Source: Hydrogenophaga aromaticivorans | GTDB lineage: Bacteria; Pseudomonadota; Gammaproteobacteria; Burkholderiales; Burkholderiaceae_C | Assembly (NCBI RefSeq): GCF_013387465.1 | Contig: NZ_VYGV01000003.1 | Span: 124,001-188,000 of the forward strand | DNA length: 64,000 bases | Direction of reading: 5' to 3' | Part shown: positions 52,960 through 61,337 of the stretch, piece by piece | Numbering within the stretch: the stretch's first letter is position 1 | Layout: every line of letters begins with the position of its first letter | Made by a program: the position numbers and the translations under genes | The notes under the pieces: model-generated | Told to the model about the DNA's origin: nothing | Databases searched by the model: none | The model's input: only the letters and a program-made list of their open reading frames with translations

Positions 52960-53346
52960 TCAAAGGCCCAGTTTCTTGAAGATGTTGGCGAGCTTTTCTT
53001 CCAGCGTGGCCTTGGTGAAGGGCTTCACGATGTAGCCGGCCGCCCCGCCCTGGGCCGCCATCACGATGTCTTCCTTGCGCGCCTCGGCCGTCACCATCAG
53101 CACCGGCAGGTGCTTGAGGGCTTCGTCCTTCTTGATCTCGGTCAGCAACTGGAACCCGTTCATGTTGGGCATGTTGATGTCGCTGACGACAAAGTTGAAC
53201 GTGCCGTTGCGCAGCTTGGCGAGGGCAATGACGCCGTCTTCCGCTTCGTCGGCATCGGCATGGCCGATTTCCTTGAGCAGGTTGCGCACGATGCGGCGCA
53301 TGGTGGAGAAGTCGTCAACGATCAGGAATTTCATGGGGCTGGACAT
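52960..53346 (-). CDS. cheY: Chemotaxis response regulator CheY
   Basis: The 128-residue single-domain receiver has the acidic pair D11-D12 region ([15 protein letters not shown]), phosphoacceptor D56 ([12 protein letters not shown]), T86, Y105 and K108 (GYIVKPF). It binds the motor switch when phosphorylated. ATG 53346 reads [13 protein letters not shown] 53334 (MKFLIV) is possible. It lies 33 bases after motB. Confidence 0.97.
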   Translation of the reverse strand: MSSPMKFLIVDDFSTMRRIVRNLLKEIGHADADEAEDGVIALAKLRNGTFNFVVSDINMPNMNGFQLLTEIKKDEALKHLPVLMVTAEARKEDIVMAAQGGAAGYIVKPFTKATLEEKLANIFKKLGL

Positions 53347-53379
53347 GGTGGGCCTCCGGAGGCGGGAACTTGAGGAAGG

Positions 53380-54468
53380 TCAACGGGGTTTCGGGACACC
53401 AAACTCTTCCCGAGGTTTCGGCACTTCGGCCAGTTTCTGTAGATCGGGAAGACCAAAAGGTCGCGGCGACGCGGTGGCCACCGGGGGCGCTGCGGCCGGC
53501 GCGGGTGCTTCGGTGGTGTCGCCCGGCGACGCCACCGCCGGGGGTGCGGAGCCGGGTTCCAGCGGCAGGGCAGCACCTTCACCGGGTGCCTCGGGGGCGT
53601 CACCCGAAGGCATCATGCGTTGCTCCGCTTCGCGGGTCATCACCAGGATGCTGATGCGGCGGTTCATGGCGGCAACCGGTTGCGCGGGATCGAGCAGGCG
53701 GCTCGACGCCAGGCCTTCCACCCGGGCCAGCTTGCTGTCGGGCAGGCCACCCAGAACCAGCTCGCGGCGCGATGCATTGGCCCGGTCGCTGGAAAGCTCC
53801 CAGTTGCTGTAGCCGCGGTCACCACTGCCGTAGGGCGTGGCATCGGTGTGGCCGGCCAGCGCGATGCGGTTGTCCACATCCACCAGCGTGGCGCCGATGG
53901 CGCGCAGGATGTCGCGCATATAGGGTTTGACGAGTGCGCTGCCCACGTCGAACATGGGGCGGTTCTGGTCGTCCACGATCTGGATCTGCAGGCCGTCGCC
54001 CGTGCGTTCGAGCTTGATCTGCGAACCGAAGTCCTGCAAGGCGGCGTTGTTGGCCACCATGTCCTTGATCTTCTCGTGCAGCGCGTCGATGCGTTGTGCG
54101 TCCTTGCGCGCCAGTTCGGCGCGCGCCATCTGCGCACCGATGAGTTTGGCCGCCCGTTCGGCGTCGCCGCCGTCCACCTGACCCGCCGACTTGGCCAGGT
54201 CACGACCCCCACCGGGCAGGATGCTGTCACTGTTGCCGGTGCCGTCGCCGCCCATGAGCGAGACCTTGACCGGTGCGGCGAAGTAGCTGGCGATGCCCTC
54301 GAGGTCGCCTTTGGAGGTCGAGCCCAGCAGCCACATGAGCAGGAAGAACGCCATCATGGCCGTCACAAAGTCGGCGTAGGCGATCTTCCACGCGCCCCCG
54401 TGCGCGACATGCCCGCCCTTCTTGATGCGCTTGACGATGATCGGTTGAAGCTTCTTGCCGTCAGCCAT
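53380..54468 (-). CDS. motB: Flagellar stator protein MotB
   Basis: The 362-residue protein has one membrane segment (about 29-50, AYADFVTAMMAFFLLMWLLGS) with the proton-carrying D33 and a C-terminal OmpA-type peptidoglycan-binding domain (about 160-290; LAGHTDATPYGSGDRGYSNWELSSDRANA). The last 70 residues form a Pro/Ala-rich tail beyond the usual end. It lies 9 bases after motA. Confidence 0.96.
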   Translation of the reverse strand: MADGKKLQPIIVKRIKKGGHVAHGGAWKIAYADFVTAMMAFFLLMWLLGSTSKGDLEGIASYFAAPVKVSLMGGDGTGNSDSILPGGGRDLAKSAGQVDGGDAERAAKLIGAQMARAELARKDAQRIDALHEKIKDMVANNAALQDFGSQIKLERTGDGLQIQIVDDQNRPMFDVGSALVKPYMRDILRAIGATLVDVDNRIALAGHTDATPYGSGDRGYSNWELSSDRANASRRELVLGGLPDSKLARVEGLASSRLLDPAQPVAAMNRRISILVMTREAEQRMMPSGDAPEAPGEGAALPLEPGSAPPAVASPGDTTEAPAPAAAPPVATASPRPFGLPDLQKLAEVPKPREEFGVPKPR

Positions 54469-54477
54469 GGTGCGTCC

Positions 54478-55338
54478 TCACTTTTTGCCTTTCACGTGCC
54501 CTTCGAGCTCCGCGAAGTTGGGGCGCACGTCGGAGAACAGCACCTTGCGGCCGAACTCGATCGCCGTGCTGGGCGCATAGCCCTGCATGCTGGCCAGCAG
54601 GGTGGTCTTGATGCACAGGAATTCCTTGCCGCTCTCTTCCATCTTCTGCTCCATGAGGCCGCCCATGGGCTCGACCACGCCATAGGCCAGCAAGATGCCG
54701 AGGAAGGTGCCCACCAGGGCCGAGCCGATCATGCCGCCCAGCACCGCGGGCGGCTGGCCCACCGAGCCCATGGTGTTCACCACACCGAGCACGGCGGCAA
54801 TGATCCCGAAGGCCGGCAGGCCGCCGGCCAGGCGCGCGATGGCGGCCACCGGTGCATGCGCCTCCTGGTGGTGGGTCTCGATCTCGGCGTCCATCAGCGA
54901 CTCGATCTCGTGCGCGTTGAGGTTGCCCGAGACCATCATGCGCAGGTAGTCGGTGATGAACTCGACCACGTGGTGGTCGCTGCCCACGGTGGGGTATTTC
55001 TTGAACACGGGCGACTGGTCGGGGTTCTCGACATCCTGCTCGATCGCCATCAGGCCTTCCTTGCGGGCCTTTTGCAGGATGTCGTATTGCAGCGCCAGCA
55101 GCTCCAGGTAGCGCGACTTGGTGTACTTGCTGCCCTTGAAACAAGCGCCCAGGCCCTTTGCCGAAGCCTTCACGACCTTCATCTGGTTGTTCATGAAGAA
55201 GGCCCCCATGGCCGCACCCAGGATGGTGATCAGCTCGAAAGGCAACGCGGTGAGGATCACGCCGATGTTGCCCCCGTGCACGATGTACACCCCGAAGATG
55301 CAGGCCATCGAGACGAGAAAACCAATGATGACAAACAT
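54478..55338 (-). CDS. motA: Flagellar stator protein MotA
   Basis: The 286-residue protein has four membrane segments and the cytoplasmic loop that touches FliG. Motifs include LGAAMGAFFMNNQMKVVKASAKGLGACFKG, LAGGLPAFGIIAAVLGVVNTMG and ALVGTFLGILLAYGVVEPMG. ATG 55338 is chosen because the GTG at 55362 lies inside a copy of the intergenic element, and AAAGG precedes 55338 on the minus strand. It heads the motA-motB-cheY-cheZ operon. Confidence 0.95.
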   Translation of the reverse strand: MFVIIGFLVSMACIFGVYIVHGGNIGVILTALPFELITILGAAMGAFFMNNQMKVVKASAKGLGACFKGSKYTKSRYLELLALQYDILQKARKEGLMAIEQDVENPDQSPVFKKYPTVGSDHHVVEFITDYLRMMVSGNLNAHEIESLMDAEIETHHQEAHAPVAAIARLAGGLPAFGIIAAVLGVVNTMGSVGQPPAVLGGMIGSALVGTFLGILLAYGVVEPMGGLMEQKMEESGKEFLCIKTTLLASMQGYAPSTAIEFGRKVLFSDVRPNFAELEGHVKGKK

Positions 55339-55358
55339 GTTCCAGACCTTTGAAAGGA

Positions 55359-55432
55359 TCACCCCTGCGCCGCCTGCGGCGCCACCCCCTCAAGGGAGGC
55401 GCCCGCAGCGGCCCGGCAAAGCCGGTTCCAAG
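55359..55432 (+). repeat. Intergenic element, copy 9 (reversed placement)
   Basis: It carries CACCCCTGCGCCGCCTGCGGCG, CCCCCTCAAGGGAGG, GGCCCGGCAAAGCCGG and GGTTCC on the plus strand. Unlike the other copies it abuts the start region of motA (minus strand) rather than a stop codon in sense. Confidence 0.8.
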
Positions 55433-55539
55433 CAGGCCGGGCTCGCAGCGCCACCGCGATCGGCACACACCAGGGAATTCCAGCAACTGAGATTTCTATC
55501 GGTCAACTTTAGGGCCGAGTGAAGGAGGCCATGAACGCG

Positions 55540-55565
55540 AAAAGGACCCACTGAGGGGTCCTTTT
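55540..55565 (-). terminator. Intrinsic terminator between flhC and motA
   Basis: Perfect 10-base arms AAAAGGACCC and GGGTCCTTTT enclose a 6-base loop, with T runs on both strands. Both neighbours are on the minus strand, so it probably ends the flhDC transcript, but it could work both ways. Confidence 0.7.
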
Positions 55566-55600
55566 CAAAGCTTGACAACCGGAGCGAAGTGTCTGTATCC

Positions 55601-55685
55601 AGGATGCGGTGGAACCGGCTTCGCCGGGCCACTCGCATCGCCCCCTTGAGGGGGTGACGCGCCCTTGGGCGCGGCGCGGGGGTGA
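55601..55685 (-). repeat. Stop-anchored intergenic element, copy 10
   Basis: On the minus strand it starts 3 bases after the flhC stop with CACCCCCGCGCCGCGCCC, then CACCCCCTCAAGGGGG, GGCCCGGCGAAGCCGG, GGTTCCACCGCATCCTGG and the GACACTTCGCTCCGG tail. Confidence 0.85.
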
Positions 55686-55688
55686 GCC

Positions 55689-56228
55689 TCAATGCAAACG
55701 GAGACCTCCGTTTGCCACACCCTTGCCCGCACGCGCCGGCGGCTTGCACAGGCCGCAGACAAAGTTGCGGGCGTTCTCGTACGGCTCGGTGACGAAGTGG
55801 CCACCGCAGCAGGAGCACTTGGTCAGCGTGAGCATGCCGTTGTCGACGAACTTCACCAGGCGCCAGGCGCGGGTGATGGACAACAGGGGTTCGATGGCGC
55901 TGGCCGTCATCTGTTCGCTGTACAGGCGGAAGGCCTTGATCACGGTGTCGATCTCTTCGAGTTCGCTGGTCTTGGACAGGTACTCGTGGATGTTCAGGAA
56001 CAGCGACGAATGCACATTCGGCTGCCAGGTCAGGAACCAGTCGGTCGAAAAGGGCAACTGGCCTTTCGAAGGCGACTTGCCCGCCACTTCCTTGTACAGG
56101 CGCAGCAGGCGCTCATACGACAGGCTGGTTTCGTATTCCAGCACCTGCAGGCGCGCACCCAGCTGGATCAGGGCCACAGCGCGCTCGATGTCGCGGGACT
56201 CGTTCAAGATGCTTTTGGGCGTGGCCAT
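55689..56228 (-). CDS. flhC: Flagellar master regulator FlhC
   Basis: The 179-residue protein forms the FlhD4C2 activator of early flagellar operons. The DNA-binding part contains RDIERAVALIQLGARLQVLEYETSLSYERLLRLYKEVAG, and the zinc cysteines lie in CSCCGGHF and FVCGLC near the C-terminus. A copy of the intergenic element separates it from flhD. Confidence 0.97.
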   Translation of the reverse strand: MATPKSILNESRDIERAVALIQLGARLQVLEYETSLSYERLLRLYKEVAGKSPSKGQLPFSTDWFLTWQPNVHSSLFLNIHEYLSKTSELEEIDTVIKAFRLYSEQMTASAIEPLLSITRAWRLVKFVDNGMLTLTKCSCCGGHFVTEPYENARNFVCGLCKPPARAGKGVANGGLRLH

Positions 56229-56267
56229 GATGGGAACTCCAGATACGGGACGATTGAAATGCCAGGG

Positions 56268-56340
56268 CGCCGAGGAACCGGCTTCGCCGGGCCGCCAGCG
56301 CCGCCCCCTGGGGGGTGACGCCGCAGGCGGCGCAGGGGGG
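56268..56340 (-). repeat. Stop-anchored intergenic element, copy 11
   Basis: On the minus strand it directly abuts the flhD stop with CCCCCCTGCGCCGCCTGCGG, then CACCCCCCAGGGGG, GGCCCGGCGAAGCCGG and GGTTCC. It lies inside the flhDC operon, so it does not fully terminate transcription. Confidence 0.85.
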
Positions 56341-56679
56341 TCAATGTGCAGCGGTCATCGACTCGGCAAACCGGCCAGCCATCAGGATGGACGCGTGCAG
56401 CTGGGTCGTGGTGGTGTTGTCGACCTTCTTCACGTTGTGGTTCGTCAAGAGGTTCCACACCAGGTCGTCGTCCACCCGGAAGCGGCACAGCAGCATGTTG
56501 CTCGAAGCGATCTTCAGGAGCTGGGCGGTGGAGAGCATGCCCAGCAGGTCAGCAGCTTCTTCCGTGATGCCCAGGCGGTAAAGCGCTTCGGCGCGGTCCT
56601 TGCGGATCAGGTTCTGCGCCAGCATCAGGTAGGTCAGGTTGGCTTCGCGGATTTCGGCCAAGAGTTGTTCGCTGTCCAT
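56341..56679 (-). CDS. flhD: Flagellar master regulator FlhD
   Basis: The 112-residue protein begins with the family motif LLAEIREANLTYLMLAQNLIRKDRAEALYRLGI and contains the helix-turn-helix region AADLLGMLSTAQLLKIASSNMLLCRF. It pairs with FlhC as the top-level motility switch. Its promoter should lie in the gap to the right. Confidence 0.97.
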   Translation of the reverse strand: MDSEQLLAEIREANLTYLMLAQNLIRKDRAEALYRLGITEEAADLLGMLSTAQLLKIASSNMLLCRFRVDDDLVWNLLTNHNVKKVDNTTTTQLHASILMAGRFAESMTAAH

Positions 56680-57289
56680 GAAATTCTCCTTGAGTCCCGG
56701 GTCGGCTTGGTGAGCGACTTGCTTACATCTGCTTTCCCGATGTATGTAATTGTGTCGACCGTAAAAATTTCTTGAATCGGCGAATGGCTGTTTGGGCTGT
56801 CAGGCACCGCCCTGTGCCGTGTCAGGTTTTTTCCTACATCGTTGGTACACACGGCGGGATGGGCGGCGGGCACGGGTGGCGGGGCTGACCGAGGCGGGCC
56901 GGGGCGTCGCGGTGGTTTTGCGCCCCACCATCCAGCGACCATCAAGACATGGCACGGCGTGCCGATGCCACACCAACAGTACCCCGGCGCCAGGCCCTGC
57001 GCACACCGCGCAGCGGCGGTAACGCGAGAAATGGCACACGCATCCCGCGCTTATCCAGAGAAATCTTTGTATCAGGACGCTAAAGAATAGGCCCGGACCA
57101 CCGAAATTGAACTCAACGAACTTCTAAAAAGGTTCGTCGTCCGGCAAGCAGAAGCGGCGAGACGGTCGGAGGCCCAGGGCCCAGCCGGCTTGGCGCTACG
57201 GAAGCTCCGGTCATGGCGGCCAGCCAGATGGCTGTCGTTGGGACTGGCAGAGATGCCGGACTACTTTGTCAAATTTTTAGGAGTTAAAC
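56680..57289. other. 610-bp regulatory gap between flhD and fliC
   Basis: No credible gene is seen. An AT-richer block (about 56725-56785) nearest flhD is the likely flhDC promoter and regulator-binding area. The middle is GC-rich and shows no structure I can name. The right part holds the sigma-28 promoter of fliC and a leader of about 180 bases. Confidence 0.6.
57081..57107 (+). promoter_or_regulatory. Sigma-28 (FliA) promoter of fliC
   Basis: TAAAGAAT (57081-57088), an 11-base spacer and ACCGAAAT (57100-57107) match the sigma-28 consensus in the strongest positions (TAAAG and CCGA). The transcript would have an untranslated leader of about 170 bases. Confidence 0.6.
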
Positions 57290-58114
57290 ATGAGCTCGAT
57301 CAACACCAACGTGATGTCCCTGAATGCCCAGCGCAACCTGAATGCGTCTTCGGGAGCCCTCGCCACTTCCATGCAGCGCCTGTCTTCGGGTCTGCGTGTC
57401 AACAGCGCCAAAGACGACGCCGCCGGCCTCGCCATTGCAGAGCGCATGAACGCCCAGGTCAAGGGCATGAACGTCGCCATCCGCAACGCCAACGACGGCA
57501 TCTCCATGGCGCAGACCGCTGAAGGCGCGCTGGGCAAGGTGGGTGATTCGCTGCAGCGCATGCGTGAACTGGCCGTGCAGTCGGCCAACGCCTCGAACTC
57601 TGCGTCGGACCGCACCAACCTCAACGCCGAATACCAGCAGCTCAACGACGAAGTCACCCGCGTGCTCACCGGCACAAAGTTCAACGGCGTGGATCTGTTG
57701 AACACGGCCGCCAGCCTCACCTTCCAGGTGGGTGCGAACAACGTGACCACCGATCAGATCGACGTGTCCACCACCGTGTTGACCACGGGCACGGGTGTGG
57801 CCGCCGTGACGACCGGTGACATCACCTCCGACACCAACGCCCTGGCCGCCATGGACGACCTCGACGATGCCATCGACGAGATCACCACCGCCCGTGCCAC
57901 CTTCGGTGCCGTGCAGAACCGCTTCGACGCCGTGATCTCCAACCTTCAGGTCGCATCCGAGAACCAGGCTGCTTCGCGCGGCCGCATCATGGACGCCGAC
58001 TTCGCCACGGAAACCTCCAACCTGTCGCGCGGCCAGATCCTGCAACAGGCCGGCACCGCCATGGTGGCCCAGGCGAACCAGCTGCCCCAGGGCGTGCTGT
58101 CCCTGCTGCGCTGA
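57290..58114 (+). CDS. fliC: Flagellin FliC, short form
   Basis: The 274-residue filament protein has intact terminal domains: INTNVMSLNAQRNLNASSGALATSMQRLSSGLRVNSAKDDAAGLAIAERM at the N-terminus and ASRGRIMDADFATETSNLSRGQILQQAGTAMVAQANQLPQGVLSLLR at the C-terminus. The middle is only about 60 residues and Thr/Val-rich (about 145-195), so the outer D2/D3 domains are essentially missing. TTAGGAG lies before ATG 57290. Thr/Ser density in the middle would suit O-glycosylation (inference). Confidence 0.97.
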   Translation: MSSINTNVMSLNAQRNLNASSGALATSMQRLSSGLRVNSAKDDAAGLAIAERMNAQVKGMNVAIRNANDGISMAQTAEGALGKVGDSLQRMRELAVQSANASNSASDRTNLNAEYQQLNDEVTRVLTGTKFNGVDLLNTAASLTFQVGANNVTTDQIDVSTTVLTTGTGVAAVTTGDITSDTNALAAMDDLDDAIDEITTARATFGAVQNRFDAVISNLQVASENQAASRGRIMDADFATETSNLSRGQILQQAGTAMVAQANQLPQGVLSLLR

Positions 58115-58256
58115 TCGGCACCGAACGCTGCGCACCACCCGCGGGTGATGCGAGCCAGCGGCGGCGGCAGCCCACTGCCCCGCCGCGCTCCCATTCGTGG
58201 GATGCACAGACCGCATGCCTTCGCGTGCGGTGCGTCCATCCTGAGGAAGGCACAAC

Positions 58257-59672
58257 ATGGCCACCATCTCTTCGCCCGGCATCGGCAGCGGGCTCGACGT
58301 GCAAAGCATCGTCTCGCAACTGGTGGCGCTGGAAAAGGCACCGCTCAAGCAGTTGCAGACCCAGGCCACCTCGTTCCAGACCAAGCTCTCCACCTACGGC
58401 ACCATCAAGTCGCAGTTTTCGGCCTTGGGGGACGCAGCCGCCAAGCTCGCGTCACCCAGTGGCTGGAGCGCGGTCACCGCCACCTCGTCGAACAGCGCGG
58501 CCATCGGCGTGACCGTCGCCGCCGGCGCGCCCGCCACCTCGCTCACCATGGCCGTGCAGCAACTGGCCAAGGCGCAGTCCACCGCATCCACCGCTGTGGC
58601 CACGGGCAGTGGCGTCGGCTCGGGCAGCATGACGATCGAGCTCGGCGCCTGGAGCGGCAGCAGCTTCACCGCTGGCAGTGGCACACCGGTCTCCGTGACG
58701 ATCAACCCCGGCGAAGACACGCTCGCCGAGATCGCAGCCAAGATCAACGACGCCGACGCGGGCGTGAGCGCCACCGTGCTCAAGGACGCCTCGGGTGAAC
58801 GCCTGCTGGTGCGCTCGAAAGAGACCGGCCAGGAAAACGGGTTTCGCATCACGGTGGACGACGACGACAGCAACGACACCGACGCCAGTGGCCTGTCGCG
58901 CCTGGCCTTCAGCGTGGGCAATACCAATGGTATGTCCCTGTCGCAGAGCGGGCAGAACGCCCTGGCCACCGTCAACGGCGTGTCCGTCTCCTCGGCCAGC
59001 AACCGGCTCGCAGACACCCTGCCCGGCATGACCATCCAGCTCAGCCAGGTCACCACCGCGCCGGTGGAGATCGACGTCAGCGCCGACACCGAAGCGGTGC
59101 GCGCCAACGTGCAGGCCTTCGTCGACGCCTACAACACGCTCAACAGCACGCTGTCCAATGCGACACGCTACGACGCTGGCACCAAGAAGGCGGGCGCACT
59201 GCAAGGCGACTCCACCGCCACCGGGCTGCAAAACGCCCTGCGCGGCATGATGCGCTCGGTCACCAGTGGCACGCCCTACACGCGCCTGGCCGACGTCGGC
59301 ATCGAGCTGAAAACGGGTGGCGCCCTGGCCCTCGACGCCGGGAAGTTCGACGCCTCGCTGTCCAACCTCGAAGGCCTCAAAAACCTGTTCACGGTCGACA
59401 CCGGCAGTGCCACAACGGAAGGTTTCGGTCGCAAGATCAAGACCTTCGCCGAGGGCCTGATCGACGCCGATGGCCTGGTCAGCACCAAGGCCAGCGCGCT
59501 GCAGAAATCGATCGATCGGAATGGCCTGGAGCAGGAGCGCGTCAACGACCGGGCTGCCCGCGCTGAAACCCGCTACCTGGCGCAATACAACGCCATGGAC
59601 GCGGCCGTGGCCAAGCTCAGCGGCCTCAACGCCTTCGTCAGCCAGCAGATCACGCTGTGGAACAAGGGCTAG
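58257..59672 (+). CDS. fliD: Flagellar filament cap FliD (HAP2)
   Basis: The 471-residue protein caps the filament and helps flagellin polymerise. It has FliD_N (ISSPGIGSGLDVQSIVSQLVALEKAPLKQL) and FliD_C (VQAFVDAYNTLNSTLSNATRYD and the final coiled coil with MDAAVAKLSGLNAFVSQQITLW). It follows fliC by 142 bases without a clear promoter of its own. Confidence 0.96.
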   Translation: MATISSPGIGSGLDVQSIVSQLVALEKAPLKQLQTQATSFQTKLSTYGTIKSQFSALGDAAAKLASPSGWSAVTATSSNSAAIGVTVAAGAPATSLTMAVQQLAKAQSTASTAVATGSGVGSGSMTIELGAWSGSSFTAGSGTPVSVTINPGEDTLAEIAAKINDADAGVSATVLKDASGERLLVRSKETGQENGFRITVDDDDSNDTDASGLSRLAFSVGNTNGMSLSQSGQNALATVNGVSVSSASNRLADTLPGMTIQLSQVTTAPVEIDVSADTEAVRANVQAFVDAYNTLNSTLSNATRYDAGTKKAGALQGDSTATGLQNALRGMMRSVTSGTPYTRLADVGIELKTGGALALDAGKFDASLSNLEGLKNLFTVDTGSATTEGFGRKIKTFAEGLIDADGLVSTKASALQKSIDRNGLEQERVNDRAARAETRYLAQYNAMDAAVAKLSGLNAFVSQQITLWNKG

Positions 59673-59791
59673 ACCAACGCCCGGGCATGGCCGTTTGACC
59701 GGCCGAACAGGCCATTTGCCGTGGCAGGGTCGCGCGCCTTCAAGTCCTTGAATACCTGGAACAATTCGTCGCAATTGAACATGTCAGAAAC

Positions 59792-59818
59792 TACAGTCCC
59801 GGGCGCAGATGCCGATAA
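59792..59818 (+). promoter_or_regulatory. Sigma-28 (FliA) promoter of fliS
   Basis: TACAGTCC (59792-59799), an 11-base spacer and a perfect GCCGATAA -10 (59811-59818). It lies 31 bases before the fliS start codon and probably drives fliS-fliT. Confidence 0.75.
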
Positions 59819-59849
59819 AAAAAGGCATCAGACACAAGGAAATGACACC

Positions 59850-60284
59850 ATGTTCACCTCTGTCAATTCACGCGCCGCCTCCGCCTACAAGCGGGTCGCT
59901 GCCGAAACCAGCGTTCAGGGTGCCGATCCGCACACGCTGGTTGGCCTGCTGTACGACGCCCTGCTGCAATCGATCACCCAGGCGCGTGGCGCCATGTCGC
60001 GCGGTGACATCGAGGCCAAGGGCGCCGCACTGGGCAAAGCGGTGCGCATCACCGAAGAAGGACTCAAGGCGGGCCTGAACCTGCAACAAGGTGGCGACCT
60101 CGCCGCCAACCTGCAGCAGCTCTACAGCTATTGCGTGATGCGCCTGACCCAGGCGAACCTGCGCAACGACACCAAGGCGCTTGAAGAGGTGACCCAGCTC
60201 ATCGAGCCACTGGCGCAGTCCTGGCAACAAATCAAGGGCCGTGGGCCCACCCCCCTTCAGCCCCTCACGGGCCGTGGAGCCTGA
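59850..60284 (+). CDS. fliS: Flagellin export chaperone FliS
   Basis: The 144-residue helical protein binds flagellin and stops early polymerisation. It has AYKRVAAETSVQGADPHTLVGLLYDALLQSI and the C-terminal AQSWQQI region. ATG 59850 is family-typical and lies behind a sigma-28 promoter with ACAAGGAAA as ribosome binding site. It is followed by fliT after 2 bases. Confidence 0.95.
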   Translation: MFTSVNSRAASAYKRVAAETSVQGADPHTLVGLLYDALLQSITQARGAMSRGDIEAKGAALGKAVRITEEGLKAGLNLQQGGDLAANLQQLYSYCVMRLTQANLRNDTKALEEVTQLIEPLAQSWQQIKGRGPTPLQPLTGRGA

Positions 60285-60286
60285 TC

Positions 60287-60577
60287 ATGGAGCACAGCTT
60301 GTTGGACTACTACAAAGCAATCGAAAACGCCAGCCAGAAGATGCTGGAAGCCGCCCAGACTGAAAACTGGGACCAGGTGGTGCGGCTGGAAGGCGCGTGC
60401 ACACTGCTCATCGCCCAGCTGCGCAGCAAGTCCCGCAGCGTCCGGCTGGCGCCCGAAGAACGCACCGAAAAGACCCGGATCATGAAACGCATCCTGCGCA
60501 CCGACGCCGAAATCCGCAACCTGGCCGAGCCGTGGTTGAACGACCTGGCGCTGATGATGGACACACGGGTACATTGA
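60287..60577 (+). CDS. fliT: FliT-like flagellar chaperone
   Basis: The 96-residue helical protein directly follows fliS, the position of fliT. FliT escorts FliD and, in enterobacteria, restrains FlhDC. Sequence (LLDYYKAIENASQKMLEAAQTENWDQVVRLEGACTLLIAQL) fits a helical bundle, but the family is poorly conserved, so position carries weight. A copy of the intergenic element begins at its stop codon. Confidence 0.8.
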   Translation: MEHSLLDYYKAIENASQKMLEAAQTENWDQVVRLEGACTLLIAQLRSKSRSVRLAPEERTEKTRIMKRILRTDAEIRNLAEPWLNDLALMMDTRVH

Positions 60578-60684
60578 CCCCCCCCGCGCCGCCTGCGGCG
60601 TCACCCCCCCAGGGGGCAACGCTGGCGGCCCGGCAAAGCTGGTTCCGCGGCGTTCTGGGTTCAAGACACTTCGCGCCGGATGCA
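60578..60684 (+). repeat. Stop-anchored intergenic element, copy 12
   Basis: It begins with no gap after the fliT stop: CCCCCCCCGCGCCGCCTGCG, CACCCCCCCAGGGGG, GGCCCGGCAAAGCTGG, GGTTCCGCGGCGTTCTGGG and AGACACTTCGCGCCGGATGC. It shows the full-length form with tail. Confidence 0.88.
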
Positions 60685-60756
60685 CGCCGTTGAAGCAGAA
60701 GAAAGCGAGAAAAAAGAAGAGAAACCGAACCGCAAGGGACTGGCCGGAGAACGTGC

Positions 60757-60844
60757 CCCAACCCAGAATGCGGTGGAACCGGCTTTGCCGGGCCACTCGC
60801 ATTGCCCCCTGGGGGGGGTGACGCCGCAGGCGGCGCGGGGGGGA
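60757..60844 (-). repeat. Stop-anchored intergenic element, copy 13
   Basis: On the minus strand it starts 2 bases after the fliE stop and has CCCCCCGCGCCGCCTGCGGC, CACCCCCCCCAGGGGG, GGCCCGGCAAAGCCGG and GGTTCCACCGCATTCTGGG. It faces copy 12 across the gap between the converging fliT and fliE. Confidence 0.88.
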
Positions 60845-60846
60845 AC

Positions 60847-61155
60847 TCAAACAGACATGTTCATGATGTCCGTGTACGCCTGAACCATGCGGTTGCGCAC
60901 ATGCAGCGTGGCCTGGAAGCCGATCTGGGCTTTCTGCATGGCGAGCATGGTTTCTTCCAGGCTGACGTTGGGGTTGCCGAGCTGGACTTCTTTCTGCAGA
61001 CGTGTGGCTTCGTTCTGCGCCGCGCTGACGTCCTTGAGCGCGGTCTTGAAGTTGTCGGCAAAACCGCCGCCCACACCACCGGCCGCGCCGGGGCGCTTGG
61101 TCTGGCCAGTCGGGTTGAGTGCCTGGCTGGACAAGGGGGAAATTCGCAGGTCCAT
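60847..61155 (-). CDS. fliE: Flagellar basal-body adapter FliE
   Basis: The 102-residue protein joins the MS ring to the rod. The signature FADNFKTALKDVSAAQNEATRLQKEVQLGN and the C-terminal MLAMQKAQIGFQATLHVRNRMVQAYTDIMNMSV are present. It is divergent from fliF, with 182 bases between start codons that should hold both promoters. Confidence 0.96.
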   Translation of the reverse strand: MDLRISPLSSQALNPTGQTKRPGAAGGVGGGFADNFKTALKDVSAAQNEATRLQKEVQLGNPNVSLEETMLAMQKAQIGFQATLHVRNRMVQAYTDIMNMSV

Positions 61156-61337
61156 GGCGGTGTCCTTCTACGCAATGTGAGCAGGCTTTGATGCTATTGG
61201 AGGGCGCCAGGCCGCGCTCCGGGAATAGGGGGTCAAACCGGGGCCTTTTCCCCGCTATGGCACCGGCCCGGGAGCCGAATAATCGGTCGCAACAGGGGTG
61301 ATTCCCCCCGACATTGACCGAACTCCCGAGCCCTGCC

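Larger units (their letters stand above)
55339..55688 (-). other. 350-bp gap between flhC and motA
   Basis: No gene is seen. It holds two copies of the intergenic element in facing orientation, an intrinsic terminator hairpin (55540-55565), and a less GC-rich stretch (about 55485-55520) where a motA promoter is expected. Confidence 0.6.

Noticed and set aside
55496..55511. Minus-strand sigma-28-like boxes TAAAGTTG and ACCGATAG ahead of motA
   Set aside because: The two boxes abut without the required spacer of about 11 bases, so they cannot work together as a promoter.
56800..57039. Small open frames in the flhD-fliC gap
   Set aside because: No ribosome binding site or family resemblance; the region behaves like regulatory DNA.
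61224..61258. Possible FlhDC box between fliE and fliF (AATAGGG ... CCCGCTAT)
   Set aside because: The halves are 22 bases apart, about twice the spacing of known FlhDC boxes, and the left half is a poor match.
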